From NCBI GenBank assembly GCA_002479245.1, contig DLMG01000389.1, positions 1 to 6,431 on the forward strand: a stretch of DNA of 6,431 nucleotides. Direction: 5' to 3'. The notes under the pieces were generated by a model that searched no databases, had not been told where the DNA came from, and was given only the letters and a program-made list of their open reading frames with translations. Below are positions 1 through 5,703 of the stretch, piece by piece (positions within the stretch are counted from its first letter, which is position 1; the number at the start of each line of letters is the position of its first letter). Source of the stretch: Verrucomicrobia subdivision 3 bacterium UBA7542 (GTDB taxonomy: Bacteria; Verrucomicrobiota; Verrucomicrobiia; Limisphaerales; UBA11358). The translations under genes were made by a program, and so were the position numbers.

Positions 1-158
1 TCGCGGTGAAGCGTGTGGCGGCGGAGCGCCGGATTATACTTTCGGATCTCCAGCTTCTCCGTTTTCAATTTTTTGTTGCGGGTGGTGGTGTAGCGCGAAG
101 GTGATTTGCCCAGCTTGCGCGCTTCGGTGCATTCGATGGTGATGATTTCGCGCGGCAT
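1..158 (-). CDS. rpmG: 50S ribosomal protein L33, partial (C-terminus off the left edge)
   Basis: The protein is a small component of the large ribosomal subunit near the E site. Reading the minus strand from ATG at 158 gives 52 codons with no stop before the window edge. It begins [15 protein letters not shown], continues with [10 protein letters not shown], and reaches [13 protein letters not shown]. The YTTTRNKK core and the KYNP..RRHTLHR end are hallmarks of bacterial L33. Full-length L33 is usually about 50-57 residues, so only a few residues are missing. The N-terminal [12 protein letters not shown] form has no Cys-x2-Cys pair, so it is probably a non-zinc (C-minus) type, though the last residues are unseen. 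The gene starts only 3 bases after the stop of the upstream TraR/DksA-like gene and uses a ribosome binding site lying inside that gene, so the two are almost certainly cotranscribed. Identification is firm. Confidence 0.93.
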   Translation of the reverse strand, partial: MPREIITIECTEARKLGKSPSRYTTTRNKKLKTEKLEIRKYNPALRRHTLHR

Positions 159-161
159 AAA

Positions 162-725
162 TTATTCCTTCTCCTTGGCTGTCTTTTCGTCCGGCTCGTC
201 TTCGTCGCTTTCCACTTCTGTGGCGCCGGTGCTGTCCACCGTGCCCAACTGGCCGATTCGGCGCGATTTCAAAGCCCCTTCGCGTTCCAATTGCGCCTGC
301 GCTTCAACCGTGAACCGCGTCCATGGAATCGCTTCCAGGCGCGACTTGGGAATCGTCTTGCCGGTCAATTCACAGACGCCGTAGGTCTTTTTCTCGATGC
401 GTTTGAGCGCCTCCTCAATTTCATAAACCGCGTCCTGGTCGGACGACAACAAACTCAACGCGAAGTCGCGGTCAAAATTGTCCGTGCCCGAATCGGCCAT
501 GTGCAGGCTGTAGCCGGGCAGTTCCTGCGCGGATTCCTTGGCCAGGCCGTTCATCTGCCCGAGCAGTTGTTCGCGCAAATCCAGCAGCCGCTGGCAATAC
601 TTCTGCCACTCAGCCTTGACATTCCTCGGGACGGCGGTGGCTTTAGCTTTCAACACCGGCCGGCCGAGAATTGCCGCCGTGGCGGAAACCTGTGATTTGA
701 CGTGCGTTTTTTTCTTTATGGTCAC
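162..725 (-). CDS. TraR/DksA-family transcription regulator with degenerate zinc finger
   Basis: Members of this family bind in the secondary channel of RNA polymerase and modulate initiation, often with ppGpp. The 187-residue protein has a basic Lys/Ala-rich N-terminus (1-36), a helical region (about 37-110) with the acidic stretch TDNFDRDFALSLL (81-93) typical of the coiled-coil tip and its following helix, then the finger region KTYGVCELTGKTIPKSRLEAIPW (113-135, split here only by eye), and a very acidic tail (171-187). The canonical C-x2-C-x17-C-x2-C ligands fall at C118, T121, T139 and A142, so three of four are lost. Such Cys-poor versions are known in DksA-like proteins of Bacteroidetes and related groups, and the fold can survive without zinc. 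The start is GTG at 725: an in-frame TAA lies two codons upstream, so no earlier start is possible, and the next Met is residue 58. No good Shine-Dalgarno is visible. It is followed after 3 bases by rpmG. The family is clear; true DksA function is not. Confidence 0.88.
   Translation of the reverse strand: MTIKKKTHVKSQVSATAAILGRPVLKAKATAVPRNVKAEWQKYCQRLLDLREQLLGQMNGLAKESAQELPGYSLHMADSGTDNFDRDFALSLLSSDQDAVYEIEEALKRIEKKTYGVCELTGKTIPKSRLEAIPWTRFTVEAQAQLEREGALKSRRIGQLGTVDSTGATEVESDEDEPDEKTAKEKE
166..174 (-). promoter_or_regulatory. Shine-Dalgarno site of rpmG
   Basis: On the minus strand GGAGAAGGA lies 7 bases upstream of the rpmG ATG (158) and overlaps the last codons of the preceding DksA-like gene. 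It is the clearest ribosome binding site in the window and fixes the rpmG start. The overlap suggests that translation of the two genes is coupled. Confidence 0.8.
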
Positions 726-940
726 AAATTAATAATCAGTTTCGGTTCGTCAAGGGGGCGGGAATGTAGCAGAGCAAAACAAATATGCCACAAAAATATT
801 CAGAAATATTCGAGCCGTAAAACCGACGGCTTCCGTTGCCCGCACGGTCGCCAAAGGGATTATGAAATTCCGTCGTCATGTTGGACAATTTACAGCAGGC
901 CGCGCACCAACTAGCCGGAGATTGGATCAGCCACGCCGAC

Positions 941-1016
941 CTGGGAGTGCTGGCGTCTCGCCGGCCGGTCGGTGGCCGAAAACCGGAACTCGCCGGCGAG
1001 ACGCCAGCGCTCCCAG
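941..1016. repeat. Long inverted repeat (25-base arms, 26-base loop), REP-like
   Basis: The left arm (941-965) starts CTGGGAGTGCTGGCG and the right arm (992-1016) ends with its reverse complement CGCCAGCGCTCCCAG. The 25-base arms differ at one position (T in the left arm, C in the complement of the right), which still allows a G-U pair in RNA. Inside the loop is a smaller nested stem, CCGGT (965-969) with ACCGG (982-986). No T-run follows either arm, so a simple intrinsic terminator is unlikely. The shape fits a dispersed GC-rich palindromic element. Translations of it give the SAGVSPA / RRDAS strings often seen in spurious small proteins, from memory especially in Verrucomicrobia-like genomes. 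Confidence 0.85.
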
Positions 1017-1210
1017 GAAATGCGCCCCGGTTCAGGGCCCCGATGCGCGTCCAAAGTTGGAGGTCGAAGCTCCCCAGGCATGTGCCCTCGGCGTAAAAGG
1101 TTCCGTCTTTGACGAAAAAAACCGTAACAAAAACAAAATGAATGTCCCAATAATGTGCAATCGTTTGTTCCGGGCCAGCCTGAGAATGGCAACCCGCAAC
1201 GGAAACAACT

Positions 1211-1242
1211 TTAATCGCGGTCGAAATTAATCGCGGTCGAAA
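1211..1242. repeat. Perfect 16-bp tandem duplication
   Basis: The unit TTAATCGCGGTCGAAA occurs twice head to tail (1211-1226 and 1227-1242) without mismatch. It lies about 24 bases beyond the folE2 stop. The unit contains CGCG but is not itself a long palindrome. It could be a recent replication slippage event or a paired binding site; only two copies are present. Confidence 0.85.
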
Positions 1243-1265
1243 CACCCGGGGTCCCGGCGCGAGCG

Positions 1266-2099
1266 TCACCCCTTCTCAATGCAGGCGTAGGCGTTGTGAT
1301 TGTGGATGCTCTCGAAATTCTCCGCCTCGACCTTGTACCACGTCACCCGCGGATGCGCGTTCAGCTTCAATGCCACGTTGCGCACCAAATCCTCCACGAA
1401 CACCGGGTTTTCATAAGCGCGCTCCGTCACGAACTTTTCGTCCTGCCGCTTGAGCAATGCGTACAACTCCGAACTCGCCGAGCTTTCCACCATCGCCACC
1501 ACGTCTTCGATCCAGACCGGCTTCGTGAACCGCAGCGCCACCGTCACCAGCCCGCGCTGGTTGTGCGCGCTGTATCGGGCAATCGCCTTCGAACACGGGC
1601 ACAGCGTTGTCACCGGCACCTTTACCGTCAGCACGAAATCAATTTCATCGCCACACGCCGCCGCGTCGAACCGCGCCAGGTAATCCATCAGGCTTTTCTT
1701 GCGCGACATTGGTGATTTCTTGGACATGAAATACGGGAACTCGATTTCCAGGTGCGACGTGGCCGAGTTCAGCCGCTTCTGTAATGAATGCAAAATGTCC
1801 ATGATGTTCTCCACGTGGACAACGCTGCCGTGCGCGTTGAGCGCCTCGACGAACCGGCTCATGTGCGTGCCTTTGAACTCCTTTGGCAAATCCACGAACA
1901 TGCCGATGGTCGCCACCGTGTTTTGCACACTGCGCGCCTTGTCGCGCACCTGGATGGGAAACCGCAGCCCGCGCACGCCGACCTTGTCAATCCGCAACTC
2001 ACGGTGATCGCGCTCGCTCTGTTTGTCGTAAAGCTTCCGCGCCGACGCGGTCCTTTTGGCCCCGCGCAACGCAACGCCGTTCTGGCTGATTCGAAGCAT
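1266..2099 (-). CDS. folE2: GTP cyclohydrolase FolE2 (type IB)
   Basis: The enzyme converts GTP to 7,8-dihydroneopterin triphosphate, the first step towards tetrahydrofolate and also a precursor for queuosine; it acts in the cytoplasm. The 277-residue product (start ATG 2099) has the FolE2 signatures in order: IDKVGVRGLRFPI (37-49), NTVATIGMFVDLP (60-72), FKGTHMSRF (75-83), TTLCPCSKAIARYSAHNQRG (164-183) with the metal-ligand cysteine region, VESSAS (204-209), and ESIHNHNAYA (263-272) near the C-terminus. Length fits the family (about 260-300). The frame is open upstream to an ATG at 2264, but the added 55 residues are Cys-rich and unlike FolE2, so 2099 is preferred. No strong Shine-Dalgarno supports either start. 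FolE2 is the alternative to canonical FolE and in some bacteria is induced under zinc limitation; no Zur-like site is evident. The stop is TGA at 1266-1268. Confidence 0.93.
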   Translation of the reverse strand: MLRISQNGVALRGAKRTASARKLYDKQSERDHRELRIDKVGVRGLRFPIQVRDKARSVQNTVATIGMFVDLPKEFKGTHMSRFVEALNAHGSVVHVENIMDILHSLQKRLNSATSHLEIEFPYFMSKKSPMSRKKSLMDYLARFDAAACGDEIDFVLTVKVPVTTLCPCSKAIARYSAHNQRGLVTVALRFTKPVWIEDVVAMVESSASSELYALLKRQDEKFVTERAYENPVFVEDLVRNVALKLNAHPRVTWYKVEAENFESIHNHNAYACIEKG

Positions 2100-2276
2100 T
2101 GGGAAACAATAGCAGCTTTGCGGAATTTGGCAAAACGTTCTCCGCTGGAACAGACGCGCGGCGTTCATCCTATAGCACGACGGCTCGCAACCCTTGGATT
2201 TGAGCTGCTTCTTGCAGCATTCTTGTGGCATAGATGTGGACTGTGGCGCGCGGTGGACGGCCATCCCACACCCACG
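2100..2276. other. Short gap between GH43-like gene and folE2, open in the folE2 frame
   Basis: This 177-base stretch carries no stop in the folE2 reading frame from 2264 to 2099. It either encodes an unusual N-terminal extension of FolE2 or is the untranslated leader. On the minus strand TTGCCA, 16 bases, then TATTGT resembles a sigma-70 promoter ending just before ATG 2099, which would make a nearly leaderless message; this is a weak match. Confidence 0.35.
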
Positions 2277-2299
2277 TTACTTGCCCCACGCCCACGTTA
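2265..2299. repeat. Short tandem similarity at the GH43-like gene's stop codon
   Basis: Two 15-base segments, CCCACACCCACGTTA (2265-2279) and CCCACGCCCACGTTA (2285-2299), are 14/15 identical at a 20-base offset. They span the last codons and stop of the minus-strand GH43-like gene, whose stop TTA (plus-strand reading) is in the first copy. It looks like a slippage duplication of the gene's 3' end. Confidence 0.6.
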
Positions 2300-3407
2300 T
2301 GTCCCACCGCCCAATGTTTTCGATCGGCAGGATGTCGCCATCCGGGCTGAACTTCAAGGGCACACTCCAGAACTGAAAATCGTGGCCCTTGACACCATCC
2401 GAACAGGATCCCCAGCGATCCGCCATCCAGATGAATAACGGCTCTCCGGCCATTGGAATTCTCGCGACCCAGGTCTCCTGTGCGGGTATGATCGGAGCGC
2501 CATTTTCCGGACGACGATTGATGTTGGACCGCGGGGTATATGGACCCAAAGGCGAGGTAGCCGTCAAAACCTGCTCCGTGCTGCCCTCGAGACAATCACC
2601 ACAGAGGGGTCCGCAGAGGGCGTAGTAGAGATTGTTTCGCCGGAAGAGCACGGGAGCTTCGCTACCTTTGGCCAGAATATTGCTGGTCTTGCCAACCGAA
2701 CCCAGGTAATCCGGCGTCAGACGCTCCACGCGAACTGCGTATCCTTCGCCGATAGCAGTGTAGATGTAGTAGCCTGTTCCATCGTCATCCACGAAGAGAC
2801 TGCCGTCACCGGGGCGGGACCCGAAGAAAGGCACATTCAGATTAACAATGGTGAAAGGCCCAACCGGCGTGTCACTGGTGGCCACTGCATTTTGGCCGTT
2901 CCACAGTTTGGGAAACCAATTGTACCAAAGCACGTACTTGTGAGTGTGAGGATTGAAAACCACACTGGGACGGGTATAAACACCAGTCGGTTGATCCTTG
3001 AGCAGTTCACCTTCATAAGTCCACCGTTCAAGATCCGGCGAGCTGTAAACCCGGAACGGGCAATTCAAGGCCAGACTGCTTTCATTTGTTCCGTAAGCCA
3101 TCCCGTAGAGGTAAAAACGTCCGTCGAAGAATTGAAGGCAGCCAGCGTGCGCGTCAATAATCTCCCCGGCAACATCGCACCGAGGCATGATATTGTTGAT
3201 GGTAACAGTCTGTAAACGCTTCGGCCTGGACTCCACATTTTGCGACTGGTGCTTCTCATCACACGAAATCGTGAAGGCCGCGAGAAAGAAGGTGAGCAAA
3301 GTCTGCTGGCAATGTCTTGCCGAAATCTTTTGCGAAACCCAGGTTAAAGGACTTGCTACCAACGTCATGCAAGAAGTTGGGAATCGGTGCCTGGTTTGTA
3401 TGCACAT
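2277..3407 (-). CDS. GH43-like glycoside hydrolase, probable lipoprotein
   Basis: Glycoside hydrolase family 43 enzymes are five-bladed beta-propellers that remove arabinose, xylose or galactose units from plant-type polysaccharides. The 376-residue frame has a hydrophobic stretch LLTFFLAAFTISC (37-49) ending in a lipobox-like Cys49, so the mature protein is probably lipid-anchored. Propeller motifs follow: IIDAHAGCLQFFDGRFYLYG (83-102) with candidate catalytic base D85, YSSPDLERWTYEG (121-133), RPSVVFNPHTHKYVLWYN (146-163), DGSLFVDDDGTGYYIYT (201-217) with candidate pKa-tuning D201, GSEAPVLFRRNNLYYAL (248-264) with candidate acid E250, and the late ADRW (329-332). The pattern recalls the galactan-exo-hydrolase-like branch, but the substrate is not decidable. 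Start is uncertain: ATG 3407 leaves a long N-terminus before the signal, ATG 3368 is an alternative, and neither has a good Shine-Dalgarno. Residue assignments for catalysis are inferred from the family. Confidence 0.8.
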   Translation of the reverse strand: MCIQTRHRFPTSCMTLVASPLTWVSQKISARHCQQTLLTFFLAAFTISCDEKHQSQNVESRPKRLQTVTINNIMPRCDVAGEIIDAHAGCLQFFDGRFYLYGMAYGTNESSLALNCPFRVYSSPDLERWTYEGELLKDQPTGVYTRPSVVFNPHTHKYVLWYNWFPKLWNGQNAVATSDTPVGPFTIVNLNVPFFGSRPGDGSLFVDDDGTGYYIYTAIGEGYAVRVERLTPDYLGSVGKTSNILAKGSEAPVLFRRNNLYYALCGPLCGDCLEGSTEQVLTATSPLGPYTPRSNINRRPENGAPIIPAQETWVARIPMAGEPLFIWMADRWGSCSDGVKGHDFQFWSVPLKFSPDGDILPIENIGRWDITWAWGK

Positions 3408-3581
3408 GCGGGGAACATTATCCTGGGGTCAATGGACGTCAAGATGCCATTTCCCTGCTCCGGGCAGCGCCGCTCGGCAAACCGCACGCGGGCTTCGAAA
3501 ACCCGGCAAAAAAACGATTGACGCCCGCTCATGTCGGCGTAAAGTCACCCCAAGTGAACCGGACGCAAAAGCAATTCTCCT

Positions 3582-3619
3582 TGAACCGCGCAACGTCAAA
3601 AAGCAAATGCCCATCAATC
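3582..3619. repeat. 38-bp direct repeat, copy 1 (left of the radical SAM gene)
   Basis: The segment begins TGAACCGCGCAACGTCAAAA and matches 5553-5590 at 34 of 38 positions in the same orientation. It lies 77 bases upstream of the radical SAM start and directly abuts a hairpin. Weak similarity may continue leftwards (GACGCAAAAG against GAGGCGAAGG), suggesting that both are remnants of a longer dispersed element. Confidence 0.8.
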
Positions 3620-3642
3620 TTTCTCACGGAAAGCGTGAGAAA
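3620..3642 (+). promoter_or_regulatory. Perfect 9-bp hairpin in the leader of the radical SAM gene
   Basis: TTTCTCACG (3620-3628), loop GAAAG, CGTGAGAAA (3634-3642) forms an uninterrupted 9-bp stem 53 bases before the ATG at 3696. It could be an operator for a dimeric regulator or an RNA hairpin in the leader. No T-run follows on the plus strand, so it is not an obvious terminator. It directly abuts the direct repeat, so it may instead be part of that element. Confidence 0.5.
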
Positions 3643-3695
3643 CTAATGTCCTATCGAATCAATTACTTGCCGACCGGGAACAACCGCCGTTTGTT

Positions 3696-5450
3696 ATGAA
3701 GATATTGTTAGTCGTTCCAACTTCGCAATATCACTCCCACTATCCGGCCTTTATGGCACTCACTGATTTTCCGACCGGATTTGCTTACCTGGCGTCCGCC
3801 TTAAAAGTGGCCGGGCACGAGGTTTATGGACTGAACCCCAACAATGATACCAGGTTTGCCAACCAGCGCGAGATGGTCGAAACCAAGCTCCAAGAAGCTC
3901 TCGCGAACATCCGCCCGGATCTCATTGGCCTGGGGGGATTATGCACTGAGTACCACTTCCTGAAAGATGCCATCCAGATAATTCGAAAGAATTCGCCCGA
4001 GACGCCAATCGTTCTTGGGGGAGGGATAATCAACAACGACGCGGAGTTTGTCTTCCAGGCTTTAAAACCCGATTTCTGCGTGAGAGGGGAGGCGGAAGAA
4101 GTGCTGGTCGAATTGGCGGGGAGCTTGAACGGGGGAGCCCGGCGGCATGCGAACATCCCGAATTTGGGATTTTGGGAGAACGGAAGCGCGCAATTCACGA
4201 GGCTGGATTTTCATTATGGCGATCTCAATAAGAGAGCGTTTCCAGATTATGAAGTCTTCGGCGTCCAGGAGATGATGGACAAGTACTGGCTGGCGGCGCG
4301 CAATCTATTTCGGTATCCCCGTTATCAACCGCGGCCCTGGCCGATTATAGCGGCTCGGAGTTGCCCGTTCAGTTGCAGTTTCTGCGTGCATCACCGGGGC
4401 ATCAAGTACCGCGCGCGCAGCATCGATAACCTGATGGAGGAAATCGGGCATTTTTACCCCAAGCACCAATTCAATATTCTATATCTTTTGGACGAGCTGT
4501 TTGCCGTCAGTAACGACCGTTTGCGTCAATTCTCGGAGGCGATGTTGCAGGCCCGGGAAGAGAAGGGCTGGGACATAAGCTGGTGGTTTCAGACCCATGC
4601 CAGCGCCTCCTTTGACGAGGACACGCTCAAACTGGCGAAACGCGCTGGCTGCTATTTTTTCTCCTACGGCATAGAGAGCGCAAGTCCGACCGTGCTGGCC
4701 AGCATGAACAAGCGGACGAAGCCGGCGCAGATCGTCAACGCCATCGAAACTGCGGATCGGGTGCGCATCGGCTTTGGTGGGAATTTTATTTTTGGCGATC
4801 CCGCCGAAAGCCCCGAGACGCTGTCCGAATCCCTCGTTTTTTTCCGCAACCATTGCACGGACATCAATATCGGCCTGTTTAGCCTCCGGCCTTATCCGGG
4901 CAGCAAGGTGTTTGATTTTTGCCTCAGCAAGGGATTGATAACGGACAAGCTCAGCTTCTACGAGAACATCGACCAAGCGATCAACATGACATCGATGCCC
5001 ACTTTATACTGGACCATTTGGATTTTGGCGTTGGATTATCTGGGCGGGATGTTTCTCTGGTATCGGTCCACGAAGGCGATTTCGTGCGAACCATTGAACT
5101 CGGCGGCGGAAGACCCAATCGCCCGGCATTACGGGATGCAGGTATGCAAAATAGGGGCGGTTTGCCCTCACTGCGGGCAGACGATTTATTTGCAGGAAAT
5201 GGCCGCTCACGGAGCAGCGGGACAGGCGTACTCCATGAGCCGGGCCAAATCGGGAATCATTGCCTTGCTTTGGAGTTTCCGGACAAAAAAATGGTTCTTT
5301 TATTGTTGTTACGTCTCCGCACTGGTTGCCTCCCTGGCCTTCAAACCGTTCAAGCTGCTACTTTATCTGAAGAACCAGGAGAAGTTTGGGGTCTCGAGAA
5401 TCGTAACCGCGTGCCCTCAATGCAACAAGTGGTTTCGCATCCAGGTATGA
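3696..5450 (+). CDS. B12-binding radical SAM protein with C-terminal split CxxC region
   Basis: Class B radical SAM enzymes combine a cobalamin-binding domain with a [4Fe-4S] radical SAM barrel and typically methylate or rearrange unreactive carbons. The 584-residue product starts with a Rossmann-like domain: MKILLVVPTSQ (1-11), DLIGLGGLC (75-83), PIVLGGGIINNDAEFVFQAL (104-123), and VRGEAEE (129-135). No DxHxxG motif is seen, so cobalamin may bind without a His ligand. The barrel carries CPFSCSFC (C223, C227, C230), YLLDELF (263-269), and the SAM-contact region GIESASPTVLASMNK (325-339), then FIFGDPAESPET (364-375). The C-terminal part has hydrophobic segments (about 437-456 and 533-558), CPHC (490-493) and CPQC (573-576), resembling one zinc ribbon split by about 80 residues. 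The start is clear because the first residues form strand 1, though no strong Shine-Dalgarno is seen. No partner gene is adjacent, so the substrate is unknown; cell-envelope or polyketide/lipid modification are possibilities only. Confidence 0.9.
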   Translation: MKILLVVPTSQYHSHYPAFMALTDFPTGFAYLASALKVAGHEVYGLNPNNDTRFANQREMVETKLQEALANIRPDLIGLGGLCTEYHFLKDAIQIIRKNSPETPIVLGGGIINNDAEFVFQALKPDFCVRGEAEEVLVELAGSLNGGARRHANIPNLGFWENGSAQFTRLDFHYGDLNKRAFPDYEVFGVQEMMDKYWLAARNLFRYPRYQPRPWPIIAARSCPFSCSFCVHHRGIKYRARSIDNLMEEIGHFYPKHQFNILYLLDELFAVSNDRLRQFSEAMLQAREEKGWDISWWFQTHASASFDEDTLKLAKRAGCYFFSYGIESASPTVLASMNKRTKPAQIVNAIETADRVRIGFGGNFIFGDPAESPETLSESLVFFRNHCTDINIGLFSLRPYPGSKVFDFCLSKGLITDKLSFYENIDQAINMTSMPTLYWTIWILALDYLGGMFLWYRSTKAISCEPLNSAAEDPIARHYGMQVCKIGAVCPHCGQTIYLQEMAAHGAAGQAYSMSRAKSGIIALLWSFRTKKWFFYCCYVSALVASLAFKPFKLLLYLKNQEKFGVSRIVTACPQCNKWFRIQV

Positions 5451-5552
5451 ACAAGTCGAGACGAAGGTCGCCGGTCCCGGGCAGCTCTCCACGATGGATC
5501 CGGGCGGGGCTGTCGGCATGAACATCGACGAGGCGAAGGGCCTCGAGACAAC

Positions 5553-5590
5553 TGAACCGCGCAGCGTCAAAAAGCAAATTCCTATCAACC
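5553..5590. repeat. 38-bp direct repeat, copy 2 (right of the radical SAM gene)
   Basis: The segment begins TGAACCGCGCAGCGTCAAAA and is 34/38 identical to 3582-3619, differing at four single positions with no gap. It lies 102 bases after the radical SAM stop. Like copy 1 it is followed by an inverted repeat, though of different sequence. The 1971-base offset spans the whole radical SAM gene. Confidence 0.8.
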
Positions 5591-5635
5591 GTCACCCCGG
5601 CGGCTCCGATCGGGGCGCAGCCGGGCACTACGACG

Positions 5636-5703
5636 GGAACGCCGCATTTATGCGGCAGCAGGCACGCGTGATTAAATGTCCTGCCGGATGAATCCGGCGT
5701 TCC
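5636..5703. repeat. REPIN-like element: two inverted REP palindromes
   Basis: The left unit (5636-5658) reads GGAACGCCG-CATTTATG-CGGCAG; the right unit (5681-5703) reads CTGCCG-GATGAATC-CGGCGTTCC. The right unit's reverse complement matches the left at 20 of 23 positions. Each unit is itself a hairpin (GCCGCAT/ATGCGGC at 5641-5656; GCCGGAT/ATCCGGC at 5683-5698). Two of the three differences (C-G in one, G-C in the other) are compensatory and keep the stem. A 22-base spacer separates the units. This is the arrangement called REPIN, elements mobilised in trans by RAYT (REP-associated tyrosine) transposases in other bacteria. No transposase gene lies in the window. Confidence 0.8.

Larger units (their letters stand above)
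726..1265. other. 540-base intergenic region with palindromic and tandem repeats, no credible gene
   Basis: Both flanking genes (DksA-like and folE2) are on the minus strand, so this region contains the leader of the DksA-like/rpmG operon and the 3' flank of folE2. The part nearest the DksA-like gene (about 770-815) is AT-rich and may hold its promoter, but I see no convincing -35/-10 pair. The rest holds the inverted repeat at 941-1016 and the tandem repeat at 1211-1242. Open frames through it, including one starting with GTG overlapping the folE2 stop, translate the inverted repeat into SAGVSPA...GRRDAS and show no protein family. Confidence 0.7.
3408..3695. other. Divergent intergenic region between GH43-like and radical SAM genes
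   Basis: The two flanking genes are transcribed away from this 288-base segment, so it should contain both promoters, but no convincing -35/-10 pair stands out. It holds copy 1 of the 38-bp direct repeat (3582-3619) and, touching it, a perfect hairpin (3620-3642). A small imperfect dyad ACGCC/GGCGT lies at 3521-3540. Small open frames here on both strands show no recognisable family. Confidence 0.6.

Noticed and set aside
291..695. A 134-codon plus-strand frame opposite the DksA-like gene
   Set aside because: The minus-strand protein has clear family motifs; the plus frame is rich in Arg/Gln/Leu as expected of an antisense shadow.
725..753. A possible promoter for the DksA-like gene: TTGACG, 17 bases, AATTTG on the minus strand
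   Set aside because: The -10 match is poor and would put transcription start inside the gene, after the only possible upstream start codon.
785..815. AT-rich stretch with AATATTC repeats and a TGGCA...TTGC string resembling a sigma-54 promoter
   Set aside because: The GG to GC distance is about 2 bases too long for sigma-54, and the AATATTC copies are too short to call.
941..1016. Intrinsic terminator for folE2 or another gene
   Set aside because: No T-run follows either arm, it is about 250 bases past the folE2 stop, and the stem is longer than a usual terminator.
736..1269. A 177-codon minus-strand frame with a GTG start that overlaps the folE2 stop (GTGA)
   Set aside because: It runs straight through the inverted repeat at 941-1016 and translates it as SAGVSPA...GRRDAS. 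It shows no domain, and its composition is not protein-like. The coupling-type overlap looks accidental.
1788..2438. A 216-codon plus-strand frame antisense to folE2 and the GH43-like gene
   Set aside because: It lies opposite well-supported coding sequence with clear family motifs and shows no recognisable domain. It is a GC-rich antisense shadow.
4479..4976. A 165-codon minus-strand frame inside the radical SAM gene
   Set aside because: It is antisense to the radical SAM barrel, including its SAM-contact region, and has no family signature.
5350..5628. Minus-strand frames downstream of the radical SAM gene with a MIGICFLTLRGS-like start, similar to one at 3429-3617
   Set aside because: The shared peptide is simply the translation of the 38-bp direct repeat; the remainder of the two frames is unrelated, so no gene family is implied.
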